DNA from: Actinacidiphila acididurans
Lineage (GTDB): Bacteria; Actinomycetota; Actinomycetes; Streptomycetales; Streptomycetaceae
Reading direction: 5' to 3'
DNA: 64,000 nt
Assembly (NCBI RefSeq): GCF_016918855.1
Contig: NZ_JADKYB010000012.1
Coordinates: forward strand, 62,001 to 126,000
This document shows positions 53,701 to 60,944 of the stretch, in pieces (the stretch's first letter is position 1; the number at the start of each line of letters is the position of its first letter). The position numbers and the translations under genes were made by a program. The notes beneath the pieces are model-generated. The model saw nothing but the letters and a program-made list of their open reading frames with translations. It was not told the DNA's origin and did no database searches.

Positions 53701-54750
53701 AAAGCCGCCTCCGTCGCGGTGAGCACGCTGACCTCGATCGACGTGGCGAGCCTGAGCGGCCTCGGGGTCCTCGTGGTGGACGCCGCGCCCGGCAACGAGA
53801 CGGCACTGGCGTCCCTGAAGGACCACGCCTCCGACGTCTCCGCCTGGGTGGCCAAGGGCGGCACCCTGTGGATCAACGGCGCCACCCCCGCCACCTGGCC
53901 GTCGGTGGCCGGCTTCCTGCCGCCGGCCGCCGCCCTGTCACCGGTGGACGCCACCCACCAGCACGGCGCGGTGGTCACCGGCGACAGCCCGCTCACCAGC
54001 GGCATCAACAACGCCGACCTGGACTGGCCGGGCTCGGGCTCGGCCCTGGCCGGCTACACGGTGACGGCGAACGGCGGCACCGCGGCGGCCACCACCCGGG
54101 CGGTCGCCTGGAGTTCCTTCAGCGCAGGCAACGAGCAGACCAAGTACGGCCGCGCCCTGGACAGCACCCTCGGCTTCACCCCCGGCGCGGTCCTGTGGCA
54201 GGGCGCCTCGGGCTCCGGCACGGTGCTGGTCGACCAGCTCAAGTGGCCGAGCGCCGCCGCCCTGCCGGTCCAGGTGGGCCTGGCCGCCCTGCTCGCCGCG
54301 AACACCGGCGCCGCCTTCAGCGCCGGCTCCGGCTCGGGCGAACTGCCCACCGACGGCTGGAAGGGCTTCACCAACCCGGCCTCCTCCGACCCCGCCAACG
54401 CCTTCGACCGCAACCCCAGCACCCGCTGGAGCAGCGACGCGCTCCAGAAGCCGGGGATGTACTACGGCCTCGACCTCGGCGCGGTGCGCCGGGTGACCCG
54501 CGTCGTGTGGGACACCTCGGGCTCCAGCAGCGACTACCCGCGCGGCGTCGACGTCCAGGTGTCCACCGACAACTCCACCTGGACCACGGTCCTCAGCATC
54601 CCCGACACTGGCTCGTACGTCGCCGGCGGCGTCCTCGTGCTCACCTTCGACCCGGTGGACGCCCGCTATCTGAAGTTCGTCGACACCGGATCCGCCCCCG
54701 GCAACTATCTGTCGCTGCACGAGATCTACGTCTACCAGCCGGCGAGCTGA
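50740..54750 (+). CDS. Secreted GH2 glycoside hydrolase with C-terminal discoidin domain
   Basis: A 1,336-residue exported enzyme. A Tat-type signal (PTRRQILTVGAATAAALG, cleavage near AQA-ATP, residue 48) leads into the GH2 sugar-binding domain (about 50-220), the Ig-like domain (220-345) and the TIM barrel (345-640). The acid/base Glu456 is in WSAENEM and the likely nucleophile Glu542 in FLISEFSSMYY. Residues 760-1150 form two amidotransferase/ThuA-like regions with no clear active site, and 1205-1336 is an F5/8-type C (CBM32-like) sugar-binding domain. GTG 50740 has GGAGG six bases upstream; upstream frame is not signal-like. Beta-mannosidase, galactosidase or glucuronidase activity is possible. 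A bidirectional hairpin follows. Confidence 0.88.
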   Translation: MNQPNPPRRQHHGGELVPTRRQILTVGAATAAALGLSRLGTAQAATPGPQTDGGRVLQSLNGTWDFLPTTTGAAYPPPATGWATIPVPAEWNMSGGPFSTPWGAYDLFETPTDWNSVDAAWYRRDLTVPASSKGRRIVLRFEAVNFESTVYAGGVQVAHHAEGLLPFEADITDQVTFGGTTTVHVLVRSPNAAARQGDGYHHPAGSWWGQYAAGIWQDVWLLSRDQVSVADTAVVTSVADGTLTATTTLRNDGPAARTVRVDHTVWDGARQVLRVPGQVTVPAGGTAQIRPGTTWRDARLWSPEDPHLYELRVDVRDTATGPVLDSATTRFGFREVTVDGVALELNGRPLLLRGDSWHYMGSVQNSRAYAEMWMSMAKAAGVNYMRLHAMPYPPVYYDVADEMGMLIVGESGIYGSSGNYAMNAADFWDNCATHLGDRVARDRNHPSIIAWSAENEMLAAFGQSWAAKVAALKPAVVAADTSRPVYFEGDGDPQGAGDLRSTHYPLEITTHDTAIPETGRALAPGQSRGNEWDRKKPFLISEFSSMYYANPADVSAIGGPAAYADTDGLWAAHALTLRAQIEGFRLAGITAISPWNTVWYGMQPLPFDGTSVPTADPSGSGPVLRRVGRYAATLNPGFQQGIPAYRPNPIHGAVARTFAPIAAYAMDYRTHAYGGATFSRDLLLCNDTAEDATLTVHWQVRGNAGLATRNGHTTVTVPATGRTTITTTLDLPQVTKDAPATWRVTVEQNGERRFTDKAALTVYAAAPALGVPLRAAVLEGASGAATTKALAALGVTTRTLADLSALPDPASGEVLVIAEGYGAAATADDRTRVTQFVAAGGQVLVLAQSALPQILPWPQFTVGTPQTITHPVAPHHPVLAGLDADDLRWWQTPNELAVSTLLLKPRFGSLLSLADAGPALAASALAEARYGNGRYLLCQYPVVAAQAAEPIAAKLLGNLLRALADRPAATRTTAVLGAANSPVVPTLKAASVAVSTLTSIDVASLSGLGVLVVDAAPGNETALASLKDHASDVSAWVAKGGTLWINGATPATWPSVAGFLPPAAALSPVDATHQHGAVVTGDSPLTSGINNADLDWPGSGSALAGYTVTANGGTAAATTRAVAWSSFSAGNEQTKYGRALDSTLGFTPGAVLWQGASGSGTVLVDQLKWPSAAALPVQVGLAALLAANTGAAFSAGSGSGELPTDGWKGFTNPASSDPANAFDRNPSTRWSSDALQKPGMYYGLDLGAVRRVTRVVWDTSGSSSDYPRGVDVQVSTDNSTWTTVLSIPDTGSYVAGGVLVLTFDPVDARYLKFVDTGSAPGNYLSLHEIYVYQPAS

Positions 54751-54772
54751 CCCGCCTTTGCCCGCGCAGAAC

Positions 54773-54808
54773 GGTGCCGCCCGCCCCTCGACGGGGGCGG
54801 GCGGCACC
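54773..54808. terminator. Bidirectional terminator between GH2 and isomerase genes
   Basis: Perfect 15-base arms GGTGCCGCCCGCCCC and GGGGCGGGCGGCACC with a six-base loop between convergent genes. Confidence 0.9.
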
Positions 54809-54835
54809 CCGCGCCGGCACGCGCTGCCGGGAACG

Positions 54836-55843
54836 TCAGGACTGCGAGCTGAACGCCGAGTCGAAGGACGCGGCCGGCGGCTCGATCGCGGCCAGCGCCC
54901 GTACGTGCGCCAGCGCCTGGGGCGCGCCCAGCAGCCGGTCCATCCCGGCGTCCTCCCACTCCACCGAGATCGGGCCCTCGTAGCCGATGCTGTTGAGCAT
55001 CCGGAACACCGGCTCCCACGGCACGTCGCCGTGCCCGGTGGACACGAAGTCCCAGCCGCGCCGCGGGTCGCCCCACGGCAGGTGCGAACCGAGCCGCCCG
55101 TTGCGTCCGTTGAGCTGCTTGACCGACTCCTTGCAGTCCACGTGGTAGATCCGGTCCCGGAAGTCGTAGAGGAAGCCCACCGGGTCCAGGTCCTGCCACA
55201 CGAAGTGGCTCGGGTCGAAGTTCAGCCCGAACGCCGGGCGGCGGCCGACCGCCTCCAGCGTGCGTACCGTCGTCCAGTAGTCGTACGCGATCTCGCCCGG
55301 GTGCACCTCGTGCGCGAACCGCACCCCCACCTCGTCGAAGACGTCGAGGATCGGGTTCCAGCGGTCGGCGAAGTCGGCGAAGCCGCGGTCGATCATGGTG
55401 TCCGGCACCGGCGGGAACATCGCCACGGTGTGCCAGATGGAGGAGCCGGTGAAGCCGACCACGGTGGACACGCCGAAGGCCGCCGCGGCCCTGGCGGTGT
55501 TCTCGATCTCCTCCGCGGCCCGCTGCCGCACCCCCTCCGGCTCGCCGTCGCCCCAGATCCTGGCCGGCAGGATGCCCCGGTGCCGCTCGTCGATCGGGTG
55601 GTCGCAGACCGCCTGGCCGGTCAGATGGCAGGAGATCGTCCAGCACTTCAGTCCGTGCTTCTCCAGCGTGTCGCGCAGCCGGGGCAGATAGGCGTCGTCG
55701 GACAGCGCGGCCTCGACGTCGAAGTGGTCGCCCCAGCAGGCGATCTCCAGGCCGTCGTAGCCCCATTCCGCGGCCAGCCGGCACACCTCGGTGAACGGCA
55801 GATCCGCGAACTGACCGGTGAACAGCGTGACGGGGCGGGCCAT
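54836..55843 (-). CDS. TIM-barrel sugar (phosphate) isomerase/epimerase
   Basis: A 335-residue cytoplasmic protein of the AP endonuclease family 2/xylose-isomerase-like TIM-barrel fold. Visible metal-site segments: WGYDGLEIACWGDHFD, CHLTGQAVCDHPID, FAHEVHPGEIAYDYW, LNFDPSHFVWQ, YHVDCKES and VEWEDAGMD. Members isomerise sugars or sugar phosphates or, when paired with Gfo/Idh oxidoreductases, process 3-keto-sugars. ATG 55843 has AGGAGG six bases upstream. It is 80 bases behind the oxidoreductase gene, and both genes carry the same CAGGAGGACGCAC leader directly before the start codon. Confidence 0.87.
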   Translation of the reverse strand: MARPVTLFTGQFADLPFTEVCRLAAEWGYDGLEIACWGDHFDVEAALSDDAYLPRLRDTLEKHGLKCWTISCHLTGQAVCDHPIDERHRGILPARIWGDGEPEGVRQRAAEEIENTARAAAAFGVSTVVGFTGSSIWHTVAMFPPVPDTMIDRGFADFADRWNPILDVFDEVGVRFAHEVHPGEIAYDYWTTVRTLEAVGRRPAFGLNFDPSHFVWQDLDPVGFLYDFRDRIYHVDCKESVKQLNGRNGRLGSHLPWGDPRRGWDFVSTGHGDVPWEPVFRMLNSIGYEGPISVEWEDAGMDRLLGAPQALAHVRALAAIEPPAASFDSAFSSQS

Positions 55844-55923
55844 GTGCGTCCTCCTGGGGTCGAGGGGGTACGTGGGCGGGCACGGCTTTGCGGGCGCGCG
55901 GCGCCGGGGACGGCCGCGGCGGG

Positions 55924-57114
55924 TCAGGGCTGCCGCGGGTCCACCGGCACGTGGGTGCCGCCCGCCGCGGCGCTGGACTCGACGGCCGCCAGCACCCGCT
56001 GCACCCGCAGGCCGTCGGCGAAGGACGGCTGCGGGTCGGCGCCCTCGGCGACCGCGGTGACGAAGTCCCGCACCTGGTGGGTGAAGGTGTGCTCGTAGCC
56101 GATCAGGTGGCCCGGCGGCCACCAGGCGTCCAGGTAGGGGTGGGTGGACTCGGTGACCAGGATCCGGCGGAAGCCGGCCGTGGCCGGGTCCTCCGAGCGG
56201 TCGTGGAAGGCGAGTTCGTTCATTGACTCGGCGTCGAAGGCGAGGCTGCCGGCCGAGCCGCTGATCTCGATCCGCATGGCGTTCTTGTGCCCGGTGGCGA
56301 ACCGGGTGGCCTCGAAGACGCCGATCGCGCCGCCGTCGAAGCGCGCGGTGAACAGCGCCGCGTCGTCCACCGTGACCGGGCCGGTCTCCGCCGAGGCCGT
56401 GCCGGACAGCCCGCTCGCACTGGCCGGCAGCGGCCGCTCGGTGACGAAGGTCTCCAGCAGCGCGCCCACCGAGGTCACCCGCTGCCCGGTCAGGTACTGG
56501 GCCGCGTCGATGCTGTGCGCGCCCAGGTCGCCGAGCGCCCCCGAGCCCGCCTTGTCCTTGCGCAGCCGCCAGGCCAGCGGGAACTGCGGGTCCACCAGCC
56601 AGTCCTGGAGGTACTGCGCGCGCACCTGGTGGATCCGGCCGAGCCGGCCCTCCTCGATCAGCGCGCGGGCCAGCGCGAGCGCCGGCACCCGGCGGTAGTT
56701 GAAGGCCACCATGGACCGCACGCCGGCCGCCCGGGCCCGCTCGGCCGCCTCCGTCATCGCCTCCGCCTGGACCACCGAGTTGGCCAGCGGCTTCTCGCAC
56801 AGCACGTGCTTGCCCGCGGCCAGCGCGGCCAGCGCGATCTCGGCGTGACTGTCACCGGGGGTGCAGATGTCCACCACGTCGATGTCGTCCCGCTCGACCA
56901 GCGCCCGCCAGTCGGTCTCGTACGAACTCCAGCCGTAGGTCCGCGCGGCCCGGCTCACCCGCTCCTCGTCCCGCCCGCACACCGCGGTCAACTCCGGGGT
57001 CAGCGGCAGCGGGAAGAAGCGCGGCGCGGTACGCCAGGCGTGGGAGTGGGCCGCGCCCATGAAGGCGTGGCCCACCATGCCGATCCGCAGGGCCGGCGGT
57101 GGGGTCGTCGTCAC
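55924..57114 (-). CDS. Gfo/Idh/MocA-family oxidoreductase
   Basis: A 396-residue NAD(P)-dependent oxidoreductase: Rossmann motif IGMVGHAFMGAAHSHAW at the start, catalytic Lys in GKHVLCEKPLANS, and DLGAHSIDAAQYLTG in the second domain with the active-site Asp and His. Members oxidise inositols, hexoses or hexosides. GTG 57114 has AGGAGG six bases upstream. Forms an operon with the TIM-barrel isomerase and is divergent from a canonical ROK repressor, the likely regulator. The DLGAHS pair differs from the DMGPYY of the other family member (39264), so the two probably use different substrates. Confidence 0.9.
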   Translation of the reverse strand: MTTTPPPALRIGMVGHAFMGAAHSHAWRTAPRFFPLPLTPELTAVCGRDEERVSRAARTYGWSSYETDWRALVERDDIDVVDICTPGDSHAEIALAALAAGKHVLCEKPLANSVVQAEAMTEAAERARAAGVRSMVAFNYRRVPALALARALIEEGRLGRIHQVRAQYLQDWLVDPQFPLAWRLRKDKAGSGALGDLGAHSIDAAQYLTGQRVTSVGALLETFVTERPLPASASGLSGTASAETGPVTVDDAALFTARFDGGAIGVFEATRFATGHKNAMRIEISGSAGSLAFDAESMNELAFHDRSEDPATAGFRRILVTESTHPYLDAWWPPGHLIGYEHTFTHQVRDFVTAVAEGADPQPSFADGLRVQRVLAAVESSAAAGGTHVPVDPRQP

Positions 57115-57139
57115 GTGCGTCCTCCTGGCGGGAGAGCAG

Positions 57140-57204
57140 TGAATCGTTATTCATCCGGAATCGACTGAAACTCGTCTCACCGGCTAGAACGGATAGCGAG
57201 TTTC
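57140..57204. promoter_or_regulatory. Two inverted repeats in the oxidoreductase/ROK divergent region
   Basis: TGAAT-CGTT-ATTCA (57140-57153) is a perfect palindrome. GAAACTCG (57167-57174) and CGAGTTTC (57197-57204) are perfect inverted arms 22 bases apart. Both lie between the start of the oxidoreductase gene and the ROK gene and are candidate ROK operators. TTGACG at 57234 and TATATA at 57270 may belong to the ROK promoter. Confidence 0.5.
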
Positions 57205-57299
57205 TGCCTGAAGTCCTGCATAAGTCAACACTCTTGACGGGAAGAACGGCAAGAGACACCACGTACACCTATATACCGGGGGTCACGATCGACACACCA

Positions 57300-58487
57300 G
57301 TGAACCTGCGCGAGGTGGGCCGGCTGCGGGTGCTGGAAGCCCTGCACGCCGCCCCGCGCAGCAGCCGGCCCGAACTGGTCCGCGTCACCGGCCTGTCCCG
57401 GGCCACCGTCTCCTCGCTGATCGCCGACCTGATCGCCATCGGCCTGGTCACCGAGGACGAGAGCGGCGACGATGCCGAGCCGCGCCGCACCGGCCGCCCC
57501 GCGCAGTCGCTCTCGCTCGTGCCGACCGCCGGGTACGCGATCGGCGCCGACATCGGCCACCAGCACGTCCGCGTCATCCTGTGCGACCTGTTCGGCGCGG
57601 TGCTCTGGGAGCACTGGGTGGCCAAGGACGTCGACCGGGCCCCCGACGAGACCCTGGACCTGGTGGCCGTCCTGGTCGGCCGCGCCCTCCAGGAGGCCGG
57701 CGTGGCCCGCTCGCGCGTGCTCGGCATCGGCGCCGGCATCGCCTCGCCGGTCGAGAAGGGCAGCGGCGCGCTCGGCGCCGAGGGCATCATGCCCGGCTGG
57801 GTCGGCCTGCACCTGACCGAGGAACTGCGCCGGCGCACCGCCCTGCCGGTCCGGGTCACCAACGACGCGAACGCCGGCGCCCTGGCCGAGCGGATGTACG
57901 GCGCCGGGCGGCAGGTCGGCGACATGGTCTACGTACGCCTGTCCGCCGGTATAGGAGCCGGCATCGTCAGCAGCGGCCGCCTGCTGCTGGGCGCCCGCGG
58001 CCTGGCCGGCGAGATCGGCCACCTCCCGCTGATCGCCGACGGCCTGATCTGCCGCTGCGGCAACCGCGGCTGCCTGGAGACGGTCGCCAGCCCCGTCGCC
58101 ATCGCCCGCCTGCTCTCCGACAGCTGGGGCCACCAGGTGGCCGCCCGCGACCTGCCCACCCTGATCGAGCAGCGCAACACCGGCGCGCTGCGGGCCGTCC
58201 GGGACGCCGGCGACGCGGTGGGCCGCGCCCTGTCCACCCTGGTCACCCTCCTCAACCCCCGCCTGATCGTGGTCGGCGGCGACCTCGCCGGAGCCGGTGA
58301 GGACATCCTGGAGCCGATGCGCGCCGGGGTCCGCCGCCACACCCTCCCGTCCGCCGCCGTAGGCGTCGAGATCGTCACCGGCGGCCTCGGCGACGGCGCC
58401 GAAGTCCGCGGCGCGGCCGGCCTGGTCCTCGCCGACGCCCCCCTCCTGCTTGCCGCGATGCCGGCCGAGGAGTCGGCACCGGCCTGA
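57300..58487 (+). CDS. ROK-family transcriptional repressor
   Basis: A 395-residue sugar-responsive repressor. The winged helix (about 1-60) has RPELVRVTGLSRATVSSLIADL. The ROK domain (about 80-390) has the phosphate-binding GADIGHQHVRV, IGAGIASPVEK, NDANAGALAERMYG, LSAGIGAGIVSSG, GEIGHLPL and the full zinc motif CRCGNRGCLETV. GTG 57300 is the first start codon before homology begins; the ribosome site is weak, so TTG 57233 or a leaderless start cannot be excluded. Divergent from the oxidoreductase/isomerase operon, with two palindromes between, it probably represses that operon. Confidence 0.88.
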   Translation: MNLREVGRLRVLEALHAAPRSSRPELVRVTGLSRATVSSLIADLIAIGLVTEDESGDDAEPRRTGRPAQSLSLVPTAGYAIGADIGHQHVRVILCDLFGAVLWEHWVAKDVDRAPDETLDLVAVLVGRALQEAGVARSRVLGIGAGIASPVEKGSGALGAEGIMPGWVGLHLTEELRRRTALPVRVTNDANAGALAERMYGAGRQVGDMVYVRLSAGIGAGIVSSGRLLLGARGLAGEIGHLPLIADGLICRCGNRGCLETVASPVAIARLLSDSWGHQVAARDLPTLIEQRNTGALRAVRDAGDAVGRALSTLVTLLNPRLIVVGGDLAGAGEDILEPMRAGVRRHTLPSAAVGVEIVTGGLGDGAEVRGAAGLVLADAPLLLAAMPAEESAPA

Positions 58488-58795
58488 CAGCCTGTCCGTA
58501 CGGTGGCCGGCCGGGTCGGGCCGAGGCGTCAGGTGCTGTCGGCGGTGATGCTGGGTGGCGGCCGCTCCGGCTGACGCCTCGTCCGCACGATGGCCGGCTG
58601 AGGCCACCCCGGGGCTTCAGCGCTGCGGCGGTGGCCGCGTGGTGGCCGCTCCGGCCTGACGCGTCGGTACGGCGGCCGGCTCGGTGGGGCCGGAGCCCGA
58701 GTCGCCGACGGCCCGGCCGCCGGCCGAGGAGGCCGTACGCGCCTGGCATGTCCTTGGTGTGGCACGCGCCGCCCGGGCTCGGTCGGGCCGGGGCC
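58488..58795. other. Intergenic stretch with short imperfect repeats
   Basis: 308 bases between the convergent ROK and VOC genes. Three imperfect copies of a unit containing CCGTACGGTGGCCGGC/CCGCACGATGGCCGGC/CGGTACGGCGGCCGGC with nearby GACGC(C/G)TC are visible. No coding signal or clear terminator was found. Confidence 0.5.
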
Positions 58796-59581
58796 TCAGC
58801 CGGACGACGCCTGGGCGGGGGCGATGAGGGCGAAGGCGGCGCCCTCCGGGTCGAGCAGGGTCGCCATGCGGCCGTAGCGGGAGTCGTGGGGTGGGGCCAC
58901 CACGCGCGCGCCCAGGGTGGTCGCGCGGGTCACCGTGCGGTCCGGGTCGTCGGTCGCGAAGTAGGTGAGCCAGTGGGCGCCGCGGTCCCGGGGGAGGCGC
59001 GTGCCCATGCCGCGGACGCCCGCCACCGGGCGCCGCCCGGCCGTCAGGACCACGCGGTCGGGCTCACCGCCGCGCGACCGTCCGGCGTCCAGGCCGAAGA
59101 CGACCTCGTAGAACTTGGCGACGAGCGCGGTCTCCGCCGTCCACAGTTCGCTCCAGGCCACCGCGCCGGGCACGCCGGCCAGGTCCGCGCCGGCCAGCAG
59201 TTCGCTCTGCCAGATGCCGAACACCGCGCCCGCGGGGTCCGCCGCCATCGCCAGCCGGCCCTCGTCGCCGGTGCTCAGCGGCCCGACGCCGACGGTGCCG
59301 CCGCAGGCCCGCACCGCCTCGGCCGCCTGGTCCACGTCGTCCGCGGCGAGCACCGTGGTCCACGACACCGGCCGGTACGGGTCGGCCGGCGCCTGGCCGA
59401 TGCCCGCCACCCGCCGCCCGTCCAGCACCGCGAACGCGTACCCGCCCAGGCCCCCCGGACCCGGCTCGAACTCCCAGCCGAACAGCGCTCCGTAGAAGTC
59501 GCGCGCTTCCTGCGCCCGGTGCGTCATCAGCCCCGCCCAGCAGGGCGTGCCGGGCAGGCGGCGGCCCGTTGCCTCGGTCAT
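58796..59581 (-). CDS. Two-domain VOC (glyoxalase/bleomycin-resistance fold) protein
   Basis: A 261-residue cytoplasmic protein with two vicinal-oxygen-chelate domains: 10-125 (PCWAGLMTHRAQEARDFYGALFGWEF, then VSWTTVLAADDVDQ) and 135-260 (VAWSELWTAETALVAKFYEVVFG, then HWLTYFATDDPDRTV). Such tandem VOC proteins in Streptomyces are mostly uncharacterised hydroxylases, antibiotic-binding or glyoxalase-like proteins. Few of the usual metal His/Glu ligands are evident. ATG 59581 is preceded by AGAGGAG about ten bases upstream; the 18-residue longer open frame is not needed. Confidence 0.85.
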   Translation of the reverse strand: MTEATGRRLPGTPCWAGLMTHRAQEARDFYGALFGWEFEPGPGGLGGYAFAVLDGRRVAGIGQAPADPYRPVSWTTVLAADDVDQAAEAVRACGGTVGVGPLSTGDEGRLAMAADPAGAVFGIWQSELLAGADLAGVPGAVAWSELWTAETALVAKFYEVVFGLDAGRSRGGEPDRVVLTAGRRPVAGVRGMGTRLPRDRGAHWLTYFATDDPDRTVTRATTLGARVVAPPHDSRYGRMATLLDPEGAAFALIAPAQASSG

Positions 59582-59748
59582 GCGAAACGTAGCTCCTCTG
59601 AGGCGTACGGCGGCGCGTGCGTCGTGTGCGGGCAAGGTGGCCCCATGATGCTCGCACCACCTGGCGCCGGAAACGCCCCGGCCGCGCCGCTTTCATCACC
59701 GTGACGCCGGGGCGCGGCCGAAATGCTATGTCATGTTCGCATTGACGT

Positions 59749-59784
59749 CATCACCGTGCGCCGTTACGGCATCACTGTGCGGCG
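59749..59784 (+). promoter_or_regulatory. Direct repeat upstream of the sulfurtransferase
   Basis: CATCACCGTGCGCCG (59749-59763) and CATCACTGTGCGGCG (59770-59784) are direct repeats 21 bases apart, two DNA turns, with TTGACG just before. A possible tandem operator. The gene start 46 bases on has no ribosome site but a CACAAT box six bases upstream. Confidence 0.4.
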
Positions 59785-59829
59785 TGCCCCGGTCCCACGG
59801 CACGCCGCGCAGGCGCCCACAATGGACCC

Positions 59830-60645
59830 ATGCAACCGATCATCTCCGCCGCGGAACTCGCCGAAACCACCGGCCGCACCGTCCTGCTCGACGTCCGCTA
59901 CCGGCTCGGCGGCCCGCCCGGACACCCCGAGTACGCCAAGGGCCACATCCCCGGCGCGCGTTACGTCGACCTGGACGCGGAACTGGCCGGGCCGCCCGGT
60001 GCCGGCGGCCGCCACCCGCTGCCCGACCCCGAGCAGTTCGGCGCCGCCATGCGCCGCGCGGGCGTGAGCGCCGACTCCGACGTGGTGGTCTACGACGACT
60101 GGAACGGCTGGGGTCCGGCCCGCGCCTGGTGGCTGCTGCGCTGGGCCGGCCACGAGCGGGTACGGGTCCTCGACGGCGGGCTCGCCGCCTGGCGCGCGGC
60201 CGGCCTCCCCCTGACCACCGACGAACCGGCCCCCGGCAAGGGCGACTTCGTCCCCCGCCCCGGCTCCCTCCCGGTCCTGGACGCCGACGCCGCCGCCGAC
60301 CTCGCCCGTACCGGCCTGCTCCTCGACGCCCGCGCCCCCGAGCGCTACCGCGGCGACATCGAGCCCATCGACCCGGTCGCCGGCCACATCCCCGGCGCCG
60401 TCAACGCCCCCACCACCGAAAACGTCACCCCCGACGGCCACTTCCTCCCCGCCGCCGACCTCACCCGCCGCTTCGCCGCCCTCGGCGCCACCACCGCCCC
60501 CCACGTCGGCGTCTACTGCGGCTCCGGCGTCTCCGCCGCCCACGAACTCCTCGCCCTCACCCTCGCCGGCATCCCCGCCACCCTCTACCCCGGCTCCTGG
60601 AGCGAATGGACCACCAACCCCTCCCGCCCCGTGGCCAAGGGCTGA
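59830..60645 (+). CDS. Rhodanese-type sulfurtransferase (thiosulfate or 3-mercaptopyruvate)
   Basis: A 271-residue two-domain rhodanese. The first domain (1-120) has VLLDVRYRLG and the second (145-265) carries the catalytic Cys in VYCGSGVSAAH (near 231), preceded by LLDARAPERYRGDIEPIDPVAGHIPGA-type signatures. The loop CGSGVSA fits 3-mercaptopyruvate sulfurtransferase/SseA-like proteins. Cytoplasmic. ATG 59830 has no Shine-Dalgarno, suggesting a leaderless mRNA. It precedes sepH on the other strand, separated by a tandem repeat; this gene pair is familiar from Streptomyces core chromosome order. Confidence 0.9.
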   Translation: MQPIISAAELAETTGRTVLLDVRYRLGGPPGHPEYAKGHIPGARYVDLDAELAGPPGAGGRHPLPDPEQFGAAMRRAGVSADSDVVVYDDWNGWGPARAWWLLRWAGHERVRVLDGGLAAWRAAGLPLTTDEPAPGKGDFVPRPGSLPVLDADAAADLARTGLLLDARAPERYRGDIEPIDPVAGHIPGAVNAPTTENVTPDGHFLPAADLTRRFAALGATTAPHVGVYCGSGVSAAHELLALTLAGIPATLYPGSWSEWTTNPSRPVAKG

Positions 60646-60653
60646 CCTAACGG

Positions 60654-60923
60654 GAGTAGGGCACGCCACAAGGACCTAAGGGGCGCGGGGCTGTGCCTGA
60701 TCTGCGGCTGGCGCCGCGTGGGGGCGCGCGCAACCAAAGACGACCGTGCGTCGGCAACGCACCGCAGGTGCAACGGCGAGTTGCCGCGCAACGCAGTAGG
60801 GCACCGAAACAGGGGCGCGGGGCTGTGCCTGATCTGCGGCTGGCGCCGCGTGGGCGCGCGCAACCACAAGTTCGCTGTACGCGGCAACGCACCGCAGGTG
60901 CAACGACGGGTTGCCGTCGCAAG
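60654..60923. repeat. Tandem duplication of an approximately 135-base intergenic element
   Basis: Units 60654-60794 and 60795-60923 share, in order, AGTAGGGCAC, GGGGCGCGGGGCTGTGCC, TGATCTGCGGCTGGCGCCG, CGCGCGCAACC, CGGCAACGCACCGCAGG and TGCAACG. Each contains self-complementary parts. It fills the whole gap between convergent sulfurtransferase and sepH genes. The short open frames across it are products of the repeat and not genes. Confidence 0.85.
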
Positions 60924-60944
60924 AAGCCCAAGCCCGAAGAAGGC

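Noticed and set aside
60654..60923. Two-copy repeat considered as the start of a CRISPR array
   Set aside because: Units are about 135 bases with similarity along nearly their whole length and no spacer pattern, and there are no cas genes.
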